Positions 38,082 through 46,842 of a stretch of DNA of 64,000 nucleotides are shown one piece after another (positions within the stretch are counted from its first letter, which is position 1; the number at the start of each line of letters is the position of its first letter). The notes under the pieces were generated by a model. It had not been told where the DNA came from, did no database searches, and saw nothing but the letters and a program-made list of their open reading frames with translations. Source of the DNA: Corynebacterium sp. 122RC1 (GTDB lineage Bacteria; Actinomycetota; Actinomycetes; Mycobacteriales; Mycobacteriaceae); NCBI RefSeq assembly GCF_024580955.1, contig NZ_JANIKD010000005.1, forward strand, positions 1 through 64,000, in the 5' to 3' direction. Made by a program: the position numbers and the translations under genes.

Positions 38082-38586
38082 CGGGGATCTCACAGAAGGA
38101 TTCGTAGTGGTCATCGGTGTAGTACCAGACTTCGGGGTCGGTTTCCGTGCCGCCTCCGGTGACAATGCGGCGTTCCCCGCGGTGGCGCAGCCCAGGGGTT
38201 TCTACGGTGTACTCGCGGTAGAAGTTTCGGGATTCCTGCGGCAAATGGCCCTCGTAGTTGCCAAATCGCCGGTTGTCATTCTCGGGGTAGTCATAGGGCC
38301 CGCCTGCGAGGATGTCCTCGATCGTCTCCGTGGCCTCGGTGGGCAAGGTACCGACGGCGCAGGTGTCACCGTCCGTCACAGCGGCAGCGCGCGAAGTCGT
38401 CCCAGCAGATGCAACGGCACTGGGGGAGGTACTGGTGGCAGCACTGGAGGTAGGCGCGGAATCTTCCCCGCCCAGCGGCCAACCAACGCCGAAGCCAATG
38501 CTGGCGCCAATGATGGCCAGGATCGCCCCGAGGAGGGTCTTGATTCCCTTTGGGGGTGAGGGTTGTGATGCGGATTCTGAAGGCAT
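38071..38586 (-). CDS. Secreted or membrane-tethered guanyl-specific ribonuclease (RNase Sa/T1-like)
   Basis: 171 residues from ATG 38586 (MPSESASQPS). A hydrophobic segment (about residues 18-38) acts as signal or anchor, then a Ser/Thr/Ala linker leads into the RNase domain (76-171). The catalytic triad of RNase Sa is placed at Glu125 (YREYTV), Arg140 (ERRIVTG) and His160 (DDHYESF). Cys76 and Cys165 sit where RNase Sa has its disulfide. Such enzymes cut RNA after guanosine. The neighbouring barstar-like gene on the same strand would protect the producer. A longer frame to 38655 is unlikely. Confidence 0.8.
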   Translation of the reverse strand: MPSESASQPSPPKGIKTLLGAILAIIGASIGFGVGWPLGGEDSAPTSSAATSTSPSAVASAGTTSRAAAVTDGDTCAVGTLPTEATETIEDILAGGPYDYPENDNRRFGNYEGHLPQESRNFYREYTVETPGLRHRGERRIVTGGGTETDPEVWYYTDDHYESFCEIPDAE

Positions 38587-38692
38587 GGCAACATTGTTGC
38601 ACACAGGCAAGACACGCCCATTTTTGCCCCGTATGCAGGCAAAGCTGTGGCGCAACGGTGGGGGCTTGACACACCAATGTACGCTTTAGGAC

Positions 38693-40570
38693 ATGTGTGG
38701 AATCGTAGGTTTTGTAGGTACCCAACCCGCCCCAGGTGAGGTGGCTCGCAGCTACTTCGCGCTTGACGTCGTGCTTGAGGGCCTACGGCGCTTGGAATAC
38801 CGCGGATACGATTCCGCAGGTGTGGCAGTGGTGGCCGATGGGCAGGTTGCTTTCCGCAAGAAGGCGGGCAAGGTGGCCATGCTCGAGGCGGAGATTGAGG
38901 CCGCACCGTTGCCGGATTCCGTGCTGGGCATCGGGCATACTCGCTGGGCTACGCACGGCGGGCCTACCGACGCCAACGCTCACCCCCATGTTGTGGATGG
39001 TGGCAAGCTCGCCCTGGTGCACAACGGCATCATTGAGAACTTTTCTGAGCTGAAATCCGAGCTGGTGGCCAAGGGGCACAGCTTTGTGTCTGAGACGGAT
39101 ACCGAGGTTGCGGCCGCTTTGCTCGCGGAGGCGTACGGGGAGCTCGGTGACCTCTCCGCCGCCATGCGCGCGGTGTGCAAGCGCTTCGAGGGTACGTTTA
39201 CGCTGCTCGCCGTGCATGCGGATGTGCCGGACCGGATTGTGGCGGCACGTCGTGACTCGCCCCTGGTGATCGGCGTTGGCGAAGGGGAGAACTTCCTCGG
39301 CTCGGATGTCTCCGGGTTCATTGACTACACCAAGCAGGCCGTGGAAATGGCCAATGACAACGTGGTCACCGTTACCGCAGCGGGCTACGAGATCACGGAC
39401 CTTGACGGCAACCCAGCCGAGGGGAAGCCCTTCACGGTGGAGTGGGACGCGCAGGCCGCCAAGAAGGATGGCTTTGACTCCTTCATGGACAAGGAAATTC
39501 ACGATCAGCCAGCCGCGATCCGCGATACGCTGCTGGGCCGCTTCGATGAAAATGGCAAGCTCACCCTCGATGAACTGCGCATCGATGAGTCGCTGCTGCG
39601 AAGCGTCGATAAGATCATCGTGATCGCCTGCGGCACCGCTGCCTATGCCGGGCAGGTTGCCCGGTATGCGATTGAGCACTGGTGCCGCATCCCCACCGAG
39701 GTGGAGCTTGCGCATGAGTTCCGCTACCGCGACCCGATTGTGAATGAAAAGACGCTTGTTGTAGCCCTTTCGCAGTCTGGTGAAACCATGGACACGCTCA
39801 TGGCCGTGCGCCACGCCCGCGAGCAGGGCGCAAAGGTGATCGCCATTTGTAACACCAACGGTTCCTCGATCCCGCGCGAGGCCGACGCCTCCCTTTACAC
39901 CCACGCCGGCCCGGAGATCGCAGTGGCCTCCACCAAGGCCTTCCTCGCCCAGATCACCGCCACCTACCTGCTTGGTCTCTACCTCGCGCAGGTGCGTGGC
40001 AACATGTTCGCGGATGAAGTCAACGCCGTCCTCGCCGAGCTGCGCCAGATCCCGGAGAAGGTGCAACAGGTCATCGACCGCGAGGATGAGGTCAAGGCGC
40101 TCGCAGAGAACATGAAGGATGCCTCCTCAGTGCTGTTCCTGGGCCGTCACGTTGGTTTCCCAGTTGCCCTGGAGGGTGCGTTGAAGCTCAAGGAGATCGC
40201 CTACCTGCACGCTGAGGGTTTCGCCGCCGGCGAGTTGAAGCACGGCCCGATCGCATTGGTGGAGGAGGGGCAGCCGGTGTTCATTATCGCGCCTTCGCCT
40301 CGTGGCCGCGATTCCCTGCACTCCAAGGTGGTGTCAAACATCCAGGAAGTGCGCGCCCGCGGTGCCGTGACCATTGTGATTGCGGAGGAAGGCGACACCG
40401 CCGTCAATCAATACGCCAACCACGTGATTCGCGTCCCCCAGGCCCCCACGCTGATGCAGCCGCTGCTAGCTACCGTGCCGCTGCAGGTGTTTGCCTGCGC
40501 GGTGGCAACGGTCAAGGGCTATGACGTTGACCAGCCACGCAACCTCGCAAAGTCGGTCACTGTGGAGTAG
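38693..40570 (+). CDS. glmS: Glutamine-fructose-6-phosphate aminotransferase (isomerizing)
   Basis: 625 residues; makes glucosamine-6-phosphate, the first step to UDP-GlcNAc for peptidoglycan. The N-terminal glutaminase starts MCGIVGFVG, with the nucleophile Cys2, and continues RRLEYRGYDSAGVA. Two SIS domains follow, with CGTAAYAGQVARY and LSQSGETMDTL. The C-terminus ends NLAKSVTVE, as in the family. Divergent from the RNase gene. TTGACA (38666) and TACGCT (38680) lie upstream but are too close together to form one standard promoter; TACGCT placed eight bases before the ATG suggests a leaderless mRNA. No glmS ribozyme was recognised. Confidence 0.96.
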   Translation: MCGIVGFVGTQPAPGEVARSYFALDVVLEGLRRLEYRGYDSAGVAVVADGQVAFRKKAGKVAMLEAEIEAAPLPDSVLGIGHTRWATHGGPTDANAHPHVVDGGKLALVHNGIIENFSELKSELVAKGHSFVSETDTEVAAALLAEAYGELGDLSAAMRAVCKRFEGTFTLLAVHADVPDRIVAARRDSPLVIGVGEGENFLGSDVSGFIDYTKQAVEMANDNVVTVTAAGYEITDLDGNPAEGKPFTVEWDAQAAKKDGFDSFMDKEIHDQPAAIRDTLLGRFDENGKLTLDELRIDESLLRSVDKIIVIACGTAAYAGQVARYAIEHWCRIPTEVELAHEFRYRDPIVNEKTLVVALSQSGETMDTLMAVRHAREQGAKVIAICNTNGSSIPREADASLYTHAGPEIAVASTKAFLAQITATYLLGLYLAQVRGNMFADEVNAVLAELRQIPEKVQQVIDREDEVKALAENMKDASSVLFLGRHVGFPVALEGALKLKEIAYLHAEGFAAGELKHGPIALVEEGQPVFIIAPSPRGRDSLHSKVVSNIQEVRARGAVTIVIAEEGDTAVNQYANHVIRVPQAPTLMQPLLATVPLQVFACAVATVKGYDVDQPRNLAKSVTVE

Positions 40571-40588
40571 TGCCGCAAGCCCGCGTGC

Positions 40589-40625
40589 CGACGTCGCCAA
40601 GGTCTGCTCCTGGCGGCGTCGTTTT
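40589..40625 (+). terminator. Terminator-like hairpin after glmS
   Basis: 11-bp stem CGACGTCGCCA / TGGCGGCGTCG (one T-G pair), 11-nt loop, followed by TTTTG. Lies 19 bases past the glmS stop. Confidence 0.75.
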
Positions 40626-40656
40626 GCGTGCGCGGCGCGAAGCTTGACGGCGGCGG

Positions 40657-40662
40657 TACGAT
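40657..40662 (+). promoter_or_regulatory. -10 box for dnaG (probable leaderless transcript)
   Basis: TACGAT ends seven bases before ATG 40670, with no ribosome site between. TTGACG at 40644 is too close to serve as its -35. Confidence 0.35.
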
Positions 40663-40669
40663 ATCCGGT

Positions 40670-42586
40670 ATGGCAGCAAAGGGCAGGATTCCGGACAGCG
40701 ATATCCAGGCGATTCGTGAACAGGCCCCCATTGAGGAGATTGTGGGGGAGTATGTGCAGCTCAAGCCGGCTGGCGCGGATTCCCTCAAGGGGCTTTCACC
40801 GTTTAAGGATGAAAAGACGCCCTCCTTCCACGTGCGCCCGAACCATGGGTATTTTCACTGCTTTTCCACAGGCAAGGGCGGCGACGTGTTCACCTTCCTC
40901 ATGGAAGTCGAACACCTGACGTTCCCAGAGGCCGTGGAGGCGGTAGCGGAAAAGATCAACTACACGATTAACTACCAGGGCGGAACCACCGGCGGGCGGC
41001 GCGAGGAACCCGGTACGCGCAAGCGCCTGATCGAGGCGAACAGGGCTGCGCACGCCTTCTACCGTGAGCAATTGGAGACCGCAGAGGCCGCCCCCGCACG
41101 CCAATTCCTGCTGGACCGCGGCTTTTCCAAGGACCTTATCCACGAGTTCGAGTGCGGATTTGCCCCCGCCGGTTGGGATACCCTGACTAAGCACCTGCAG
41201 CGTAAGGGCTTTGCGTTCAAGGAGCTGGAGGCCGCCGGGCTTTCCACGATGGGGCGCCAGGGGCCGATTGACCGTTTCCACCGCCGCCTGCTGTGGCCCA
41301 TCAAAAACGTCTCTGGCGATGTGATCGGCTTCGGCGCACGCAAGCTGTTTGACGACGACAAACTGGGCAAATACATGAACACCCCAGAGACGTTGCTCTA
41401 CAAGAAGTCCAAGGTGCTCTTTGGCCTGGATGCCGCCAAGCGGCACATTGCTGAGTCACACCAAGCGGTGGTGGTGGAAGGCTACACCGACGTTATGGCG
41501 ATGCATGCGGCTGGCGTCCGCACCGCCGTTGCGGCCTGTGGTACCGCATTCGGCGAGGAGCACCTGCAGATCCTGCGCCGCTACATGCTGGACGACACCT
41601 TCTTCGCCGGCTCCCTCATCTACACCTTCGACGGGGACGAAGCCGGCCAAAAAGCCGCCCTGCGCGCTTTCGAAGGCGACCAAAAATTCACCGGCCAAAG
41701 TTACGTCTCCATCGCGCCTGACGGCATGGACCCCTGCGACCTGCGCCTTGCCAAAGGCGACGCCGCCGTGCGCGAACTCGTGGCCCGCCGCCAACCGATG
41801 ATCGAGTTCGTGCTGCGCAGCATGATCGTCAACTATCCCCTCGACTCCGCCGAAGGCCGCCTCCAAGCCCTGCGCCGCACCGTCCCCATTGTCGCCGACA
41901 TCAAGGACGCCCCCCTGCGCACCGAATACGCCCGTCGCCTCGCCGGCCTCGTGGGCTGGCCTGACCCCAACGAGGTCCTCCAGCAAGTCCGCGCCGCCAG
42001 CCAACGCCCCAAAGAGCAGCGGCGCCGTGCAATGCGTACCGACGCGGCCCAGGCCCCCACGGCGCAGGCGCTGCTGCCGATGCCAGACCGCCGCGACCCC
42101 AAGCTCTGGCCCCAGCGCGAGGCCCTCAAACTTGCCCTGCAGCAGCCGGCCGCAGCGGGGGACTACTTTGACGGCCTCCCCGATGATGCCTTCACCCACC
42201 CCACCTACGCTGCGATCCGAGGCGCGATTGCCCAGGCGGGCGGCTGCGCCGCCGCGGTGAATGGCGCTGGGGCTGGGTGGATTTCGGCAGTGAACGACCG
42301 CCTGCGGGACATGATCGCCCAGTCCGTGGTCTCCGAGCTTGCGGTGGAACAAATCCACCTAGAGATGGACCTGGAGGAGGGCATAAATGAGGCCCTTCGC
42401 GTGCACACTGACCGCACCCTCTCGCGTCTGCATGAGCAGCGCGTGGGCAATCAGATCGCACTACTGAAGGGCCAATTACAGCGGATGCGCCCGAGCGAGG
42501 ACGAGCAAACATACAACCGCATGTTTGCCGACCTCATCGCACTCGAGCAGGCCCGCCGCGAACTCCTGGACAGAGTGTTTAAATAA
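40670..42586 (+). CDS. dnaG: DNA primase DnaG
   Basis: 638 residues from ATG 40670. The order is zinc-binding-type domain (1-100), TOPRIM catalytic core (VVVEGYTDVMAMH and YTFDGDEAG with its acidic metal ligands) and a helicase-binding C-terminal domain. It synthesises RNA primers at the replication fork. Unusual: the zinc ligands C-x2-H...C-x2-C appear as Ser43, Lys46, Cys64 and Thr67, so three of the four are substituted while the surrounding sequence (SPFKDEKTPSFHV, HCFSTGKGGD) is otherwise conserved. Whether this is general in Corynebacterium I cannot verify. Convergent with the lipoprotein at 42595. Confidence 0.93.
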   Translation: MAAKGRIPDSDIQAIREQAPIEEIVGEYVQLKPAGADSLKGLSPFKDEKTPSFHVRPNHGYFHCFSTGKGGDVFTFLMEVEHLTFPEAVEAVAEKINYTINYQGGTTGGRREEPGTRKRLIEANRAAHAFYREQLETAEAAPARQFLLDRGFSKDLIHEFECGFAPAGWDTLTKHLQRKGFAFKELEAAGLSTMGRQGPIDRFHRRLLWPIKNVSGDVIGFGARKLFDDDKLGKYMNTPETLLYKKSKVLFGLDAAKRHIAESHQAVVVEGYTDVMAMHAAGVRTAVAACGTAFGEEHLQILRRYMLDDTFFAGSLIYTFDGDEAGQKAALRAFEGDQKFTGQSYVSIAPDGMDPCDLRLAKGDAAVRELVARRQPMIEFVLRSMIVNYPLDSAEGRLQALRRTVPIVADIKDAPLRTEYARRLAGLVGWPDPNEVLQQVRAASQRPKEQRRRAMRTDAAQAPTAQALLPMPDRRDPKLWPQREALKLALQQPAAAGDYFDGLPDDAFTHPTYAAIRGAIAQAGGCAAAVNGAGAGWISAVNDRLRDMIAQSVVSELAVEQIHLEMDLEEGINEALRVHTDRTLSRLHEQRVGNQIALLKGQLQRMRPSEDEQTYNRMFADLIALEQARRELLDRVFK

Positions 42587-42594
42587 GCGCCTGC

Positions 42595-43137
42595 TTAGGC
42601 GGTGAAGGTGACTGGGACCTCCGCCTTTGGCTCGAAGTCGTTGTTTTGGTCGCCAAAGACCTTGAGCACGCAATCATCGGTGGTGCAGTCGAGGTCCTCG
42701 CCAGTGGCTGTTGCGGTGAGGGTGACGGCAGCGGCGCCGCTGGCGTCAATCGCGACGTTACCGCTGGCGTTGTTCAGCCAAGCCTGGTTCGCTGGATCAG
42801 TTTGGATGCCGGTGCACGCGGGGACGTCGGAATCTTCTGCCGAGCAAATCGCCGCATAGTAGCCACCCTCAGGCAGCAGGCCGGTGACCGTGAAGCTGAA
42901 CTGCTGGCCCTCCGTGAGCTGTGCGTTGGGTAGGGAGATCTCAACGTTTTCCTCAGCTTCAGCTCCGGCTTCAGCGGAAGTGGTGGTGGAGGCCTGAGTA
43001 GGTGCGGCAACACCAGTGGCGGTGTTTACCTTCAACTCGGAATCCACCTCGCTTGGTGGGTGGCAAGCAGCGAGGGCGCTGCCAACAACGAGTGCGGCAC
43101 CAGCCAAAGTCAACGAACGACGACGGGAGTAAGCCAT
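42595..43137 (-). CDS. Lipoprotein with neocarzinostatin-like beta domain
   Basis: 180 residues from ATG 43137 (MAYSRRRSLTLAG), with a lipobox ALAAC around residue 25. A short Thr/Ala/Glu linker is followed by a beta-rich domain from about residue 65. It carries the cysteine pair in ICSAEDSDVPAC and a later pair in LDCTTDDCVLKVFGDQNN, which resembles the DCTTAAC loop of neocarzinostatin-type apoproteins. The family binds small ligands in streptomycetes, but corynebacterial members have no known cargo. Faces away from the YtxH-like gene on the same strand, which lies 168 bases upstream. Envelope-located. Confidence 0.7.
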   Translation of the reverse strand: MAYSRRRSLTLAGAALVVGSALAACHPPSEVDSELKVNTATGVAAPTQASTTTSAEAGAEAEENVEISLPNAQLTEGQQFSFTVTGLLPEGGYYAAICSAEDSDVPACTGIQTDPANQAWLNNASGNVAIDASGAAAVTLTATATGEDLDCTTDDCVLKVFGDQNNDFEPKAEVPVTFTA

Positions 43138-43305
43138 GAGGGCCTTCCAACCTTTCCACAGAGTCAAGCGTGCAAAACGGATGAATCGGGGGCAGGCAAG
43201 CCGCCCACGCATACCCAAATATTCTACGTGAGCTGCCAACTAGATTGGGGGACTTTCACGCAAAACGTACCCCCGTGATGGGAGTACGTGCGCGAAGTTA
43301 GGGGG

Positions 43306-43548
43306 CTAGTCTTGGTCGGGCTCCAGCACCGTGGAGCCATCATCCTGCTTCAGGTTCCGGACTTCCTTCATTCGAGGCTGCGGATCCAACTTGTTTGCCA
43401 AGGTCTGGCGGGTGAACTTCACAGCTTGCTTTGTCACCGGCGACTCCACCGCCAGCTTATATCCCTTCTTAATCTGCTCATAACGCTTGCGCCCGGCCTT
43501 CGTGCCAAAGACATACCCAGCGGCGGCGCCCACAACAAACTGAATCAC
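43306..43548 (-). CDS. YtxH-like small membrane-associated protein
   Basis: 80 residues from GTG 43548 with GGAGAG upstream. It starts MIQFVVGAAAGYVFGTKAGRKRYEQI, an N-terminal glycine-rich helix with the GTKAGR motif seen in YtxH-type gas-vesicle/stress proteins, followed by a basic amphipathic helix and an acidic tail. Probably attached to the inner membrane face. Role unknown. Upstream (43549-43998) are three short direct repeats of GCGATGCCTGC type and two 69-bp elements. Confidence 0.65.
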   Translation of the reverse strand: MIQFVVGAAAGYVFGTKAGRKRYEQIKKGYKLAVESPVTKQAVKFTRQTLANKLDPQPRMKEVRNLKQDDGSTVLEPDQD

Positions 43549-43755
43549 AGCGAAATGCTCTCCTTAGCCTTGCGATGTCTGTTACGTGACGTCTGCGTCA
43601 GCGATGCCTGCCCAGCGATGCCTGCTGAACGATGCCTTCGCGCACCTAGAGGCTTCCGCTGCGCTCAATCCACGTTCCATCTACGACGCCTCCACTGTAC
43701 CCGAGGCCCCGAGGCCTTGTTCCGTAGTGCGGGCGCGGCGTAGGGCCCTATTGCG

Positions 43756-43824
43756 CGTAGGTTTTCAGGACACCTTTTGTTGTTCGGTGGAGTGGTTTGG
43801 TGAAAGGTGTCCTGGTTTCCGTCG
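43756..43824 (+). repeat. 69-bp palindromic element, copy 7 (locus D)
   Basis: Left arm CGTAGG-TTTT-CAGGACACCTTT, right arm with CTG-GTTT-CCGTCG. Upstream of the YtxH-like gene. Confidence 0.9.
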
Positions 43825-43860
43825 TGGTTGGCTGAGGGCTTAGTGGTGGGGTGTGCCTTG

Positions 43861-43930
43861 GGTGGGTTTTCAGGACACCTTTGAGGGTTATGGGGGCGCG
43901 GCCGAGCGGAAGGTGTCCTGATTTCCGTCG
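43861..43930 (+). repeat. 70-bp palindromic element, copy 8 (locus D)
   Basis: Starts 105 bases after copy 7; the only copy with a 26-nt loop. Right arm GGAAGGTGTCCTG-ATTT-CCGTCG, followed by CAATCGG as after copies 3 and 18 (CAATCCG, CAATCAG). Confidence 0.85.
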
Positions 43931-43998
43931 CAATCGGCCTCAATCCACGAAGAAACCCACCCGGCTGCGTAGTTGCCGCAACGAGGTGGGTTGTTTTG

Positions 43999-44071
43999 CT
44001 CCGCCAACTGGGCTCGAACCAGTGACCCTTCGATTAACAGTCGAATGCTCTGCCAACTGAGCTATGGCGGA
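43999..44071 (-). tRNA. tRNA-Asn (GTT)
   Basis: 73-base cloverleaf on the minus strand with a paired 7-bp acceptor (TCCGCCA/TGGCGGA), a TTCGAGCC T-arm, and anticodon GTT complementing 44036-44038. CCA is not encoded. Confidence 0.95.
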
Positions 44072-44290
44072 ATGTGATGCTCTGCGCTTGCTTTGTGCTT
44101 GCGCCTTGCAACGAAAAGAAACTATATCTGCATGCATCGAACTTTCGCAAACCGGCAGTTCAGGGCCGGGAACGAGGGTGGCGGTGGTGGGGTTTCGGAA
44201 TGCCAAACGCTTTGCCCTATACTGAGACAGCCTGCCTGCATAATGTCGTTGTAGACACGAACGGTGGTAATCGTTTAAGCGCGCTGGCGT

Positions 44291-44364
44291 GGGGCTATAG
44301 CTCAGTCGGTTAGAGCTGCGGACTCATAATCCGTTGGTCCCGGGTTCGAGCCCCGGTGGCCCCA
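44291..44364 (+). tRNA. tRNA with CAT anticodon (elongator Met, or Ile2)
   Basis: 74 bases: acceptor GGGGCTA/TGGCCCC, D-arm AGCTCAGTCGGTTAGAGCT, anticodon loop CTCATAA (CAT at 44325-44327), T-loop GGTTCGAGCCC, discriminator A. It lacks the initiator features. A CAT anticodon can be elongator Met, or Ile after lysidine modification; these cannot be separated with certainty here. Confidence 0.9.
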
Positions 44365-44428
44365 CAAACCACATTTCCCCTGGCCCCATGACCAGGGGTT
44401 TTGCCTTTCTCGGAGGGTATTGAGCGAG

Positions 44429-45904
44429 CTACAAGAGGTGCTTGCCCCATTTGAGTGCTTTGCTCACCAGTTTGGCGTACTGCTCGCGATTGAGTTCTTC
44501 CGGCCCTTGAATTGGGGTCAGTCGCTGGATGCTTGTGGTGCGTGCTTCCGTGTACTTCAGCAGCCCCACACTGGAGTGCCTGCGCCCCAGCCCACTTGCT
44601 TTCATGCCGCCCATGGGGGCGTCGATACTGCCGAAGGTGGCGGCGTAGCCGTCATTGATATTGACGCTACCTGCCATAATGCGCCGCGCGATGGCCTTCG
44701 CGGTGGCCGGCTTGCCGAACACGGATGCGTTGAGCCCGTAGTCGGTGGCGTTCGCGCGGGAGATCACCTCTTCAACATTCGAGTAGGGCTCAACGTAGAC
44801 CACGGGCCCAAAAACTTCCTGTTTGTGGACGTCTGCGGTTTCGTTGACGCCGCTGAGAACCACCGGAGCCATGAACGACGCCCCCAGGTCCGGCAGCCGC
44901 CCACCGCAGTGCAGGGTGGCTCCGGAGTCAATGGCGTTGTTGACAAAGTCCATTGCGGCATCCACCTGCTTGGCGGAGATAAGTGAGCCCATGTCCTCGG
45001 CCCATCCGCCGGTACCGATGCGCATCTTGCGCACGGCGGCCACGAAGCCTTCCAAAAACTCTTTGTAGCGCGCCTGGTGAACATAGATGCGTTCAATCGA
45101 AATGCACAGTTGCCCTGAGTTGGAAAAGCAAGCGTTGAGCGCGCCCCTGATGGTGCTTGCCATGTTGGCGTCCTCGGTGATGATCAGCGGGTTCTTGCCG
45201 CCGAGCTCCGCGGAGTAGCCAATGAGCCGTTCGCCAGCAATTGCGCCGAGGACCCGTCCGGTTGCGGTGGAGCCGGTGAACATGAGGTAGTCGCATTGGC
45301 GGGCAATCGCGTCACCCACCACGCTGCCCGGGCCCGTGACCACCTGCAATAGGTCTTCGGGCAGGCCGGCCTCGAGTAGTAGCCGCTCGGCGAGAAGAAG
45401 CGACATCGGAGTTTGCGAATCCGGCTTAATCACCACACCGTTGCCCGCCAAAAGCGCCGGGATGGCGTCCGAAAGCGTGAGCGTAAGCGGGTAATTCCAT
45501 GGGCTGATGATTCCCACTACGCCCACGGGCACATGTTCCACAACGGTGCTCGTGATCACCGGAAGCGCCCCCTTGGCCCGCCGGGGTTTCAGCAGGCTAG
45601 GGCCCTTTTTGCCGTAGTAGCGAGCGTTGATCACCGTGTCCATTACTTCTTCAAAGGCACTGGCTCGGTTCTTGCCGGTTTCCAACACGATCGTCTCCAG
45701 CAGCTCGTCTCGGTGCTCGAGCAGCAGGTCGTGCAGCCGCAAAAACACCGCAGCGCGTTCTCGCACGTCAGTCTGTGCCCACCGCTTCGCTGCCGCCCGC
45801 GCCCGGGAGAAGGCGACGTCGACGTCGGAAATGCCCATAGAAGGCACCGTGGCCAGCACCTCTCCGGTGCGAGGATTCGTGATGATGATCTCGGCGCTGC
45901 TCAT
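44429..45904 (-). CDS. gabD2: Aldehyde dehydrogenase, succinate-semialdehyde dehydrogenase type (GabD2-like)
   Basis: 491 residues from ATG 45904 (MSSAEIIITNPRTGEVL). The NAD(P)-dependent ALDH hallmarks are ISPWNYPL in the cofactor domain, the general base Glu in AELGGKNPLI and the nucleophilic cysteine in NSGQLCIS. The overall pattern (lacking the long N-terminus of classical ALDH, and with the FTGSTATGR motif) resembles the GabD2 group that oxidises succinate semialdehyde to succinate. Substrate specificity is not proven by sequence. Divergent from the SDR gene, with about 50 bases shared as promoter space. Confidence 0.85.
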   Translation of the reverse strand: MSSAEIIITNPRTGEVLATVPSMGISDVDVAFSRARAAAKRWAQTDVRERAAVFLRLHDLLLEHRDELLETIVLETGKNRASAFEEVMDTVINARYYGKKGPSLLKPRRAKGALPVITSTVVEHVPVGVVGIISPWNYPLTLTLSDAIPALLAGNGVVIKPDSQTPMSLLLAERLLLEAGLPEDLLQVVTGPGSVVGDAIARQCDYLMFTGSTATGRVLGAIAGERLIGYSAELGGKNPLIITEDANMASTIRGALNACFSNSGQLCISIERIYVHQARYKEFLEGFVAAVRKMRIGTGGWAEDMGSLISAKQVDAAMDFVNNAIDSGATLHCGGRLPDLGASFMAPVVLSGVNETADVHKQEVFGPVVYVEPYSNVEEVISRANATDYGLNASVFGKPATAKAIARRIMAGSVNINDGYAATFGSIDAPMGGMKASGLGRRHSSVGLLKYTEARTTSIQRLTPIQGPEELNREQYAKLVSKALKWGKHLL

Positions 45905-45941
45905 GAAAACAAGGCTAGAACACGTCCATGACACGCGTAGT

Positions 45942-45947
45942 TAGTAT
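45942..45947 (+). promoter_or_regulatory. -10 box for the SDR gene (probable leaderless transcript)
   Basis: TAGTAT ends seven bases before ATG 45955, favouring that start over ATG 45928 and implying transcription starts at the start codon. Confidence 0.4.
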
Positions 45948-45954
45948 TACCCCC

Positions 45955-46725
45955 ATGCACACGATTTTTATTTCCGGAGGCGCCCGCGGAATCGGAGCGG
46001 CAGTGGCCAAACGCTTCGCCCAAGAGGGCTGGACAGTGGGAATTTACGACGTCACGCCCGAATCCCCCGAGGTCGCAGCCCTCCAAGCGCAGCATGGGGC
46101 TCGGGTGATCACAGGGGTTCTCGACGTCACCAGTGCCGAAGGTTGGGAGCGCGCGCTCGCCGACTTCACGGGGAAGACGGGCAAGCCCATTGACGTACTG
46201 CACAACAACGCGGGCGTCCTGGTTGCCGGCGACTTGGCTCAGCTGAGCCCAGATGAGGTTGCGCTGCAGATCAACGTCAATTGTTTGGGGCTCACATTGG
46301 GAGCGCGGGCGGCGAGCGAGCACCTTTCGGCCGGCGGCACACTGGTCAACATGGGGAGCGCCTCCGCGATTTACGGCCAGCCTGGAATCGCGACGTATTC
46401 CGCGAGCAAATTTTATGTTCAAGGGCTCACCGAGGCGCTCGACCTGGAATGGCGCCGGCGTGGCATCCGCGTGGTCAGCATCAACCCGCTGTGGGCCAAA
46501 ACCGCATTGGCGCAGGTAGACGTTGGCTCCACCCGGCGCCTCGGCGTGCGCATCACCCCGGAGCAAGTTGCCGAAGCAGTCTGGGGCGCAGTCCACCCGG
46601 CCAATCGCTGGCAGCGCACCCAAATCCATTACGGAGTGAGCCTCACCGACCGCCTCCTGGCCACCGCCGGGCGCTTCGCCCCGCAACGACTCGCGCGGCT
46701 CATCAATCGCCTCATCGCCGGCTAA
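45955..46725 (+). CDS. Short-chain dehydrogenase/reductase
   Basis: 256 residues from ATG 45955 (MHTIFISGGARGIG); ATG 45928 adds nine residues. The classical SDR motifs are GGARGIG (cofactor binding), NNAGV, a catalytic Ser in MGSASA and YSASK (Tyr and Lys of the active site). NAD(P)-dependent oxidoreductase of unknown substrate. It lies next to an aldehyde dehydrogenase on the opposite strand, so a shared aldehyde/alcohol theme is possible but unproven. Followed by two palindromic elements. Confidence 0.9.
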   Translation: MHTIFISGGARGIGAAVAKRFAQEGWTVGIYDVTPESPEVAALQAQHGARVITGVLDVTSAEGWERALADFTGKTGKPIDVLHNNAGVLVAGDLAQLSPDEVALQINVNCLGLTLGARAASEHLSAGGTLVNMGSASAIYGQPGIATYSASKFYVQGLTEALDLEWRRRGIRVVSINPLWAKTALAQVDVGSTRRLGVRITPEQVAEAVWGAVHPANRWQRTQIHYGVSLTDRLLATAGRFAPQRLARLINRLIAG

Positions 46726-46738
46726 GGGTTTGCTTTCG

Positions 46739-46807
46739 CGACGGTTTTCAGGACACCTTTCGCCATTTTGGGGCGTGGGTTTGCCAAAGGTGTCCTGGTT
46801 TCCGTCG
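46739..46807 (+). repeat. 69-bp palindromic element, copy 9 (locus E)
   Basis: Arms CGACGG-TTTT-CAGGACACCTTT and AAAGGTGTCCTG-GTTT-CCGTCG; begins 14 bases after the SDR stop codon. Confidence 0.9.
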
Positions 46808-46842
46808 TTGAACGTGCAACAACTAGCCCCGCGAGGCATCAA

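Noticed and set aside
44072-44290. Small gene between the two tRNAs
   Set aside because: A short open frame exists but overlaps the tRNA and lacks coding bias.
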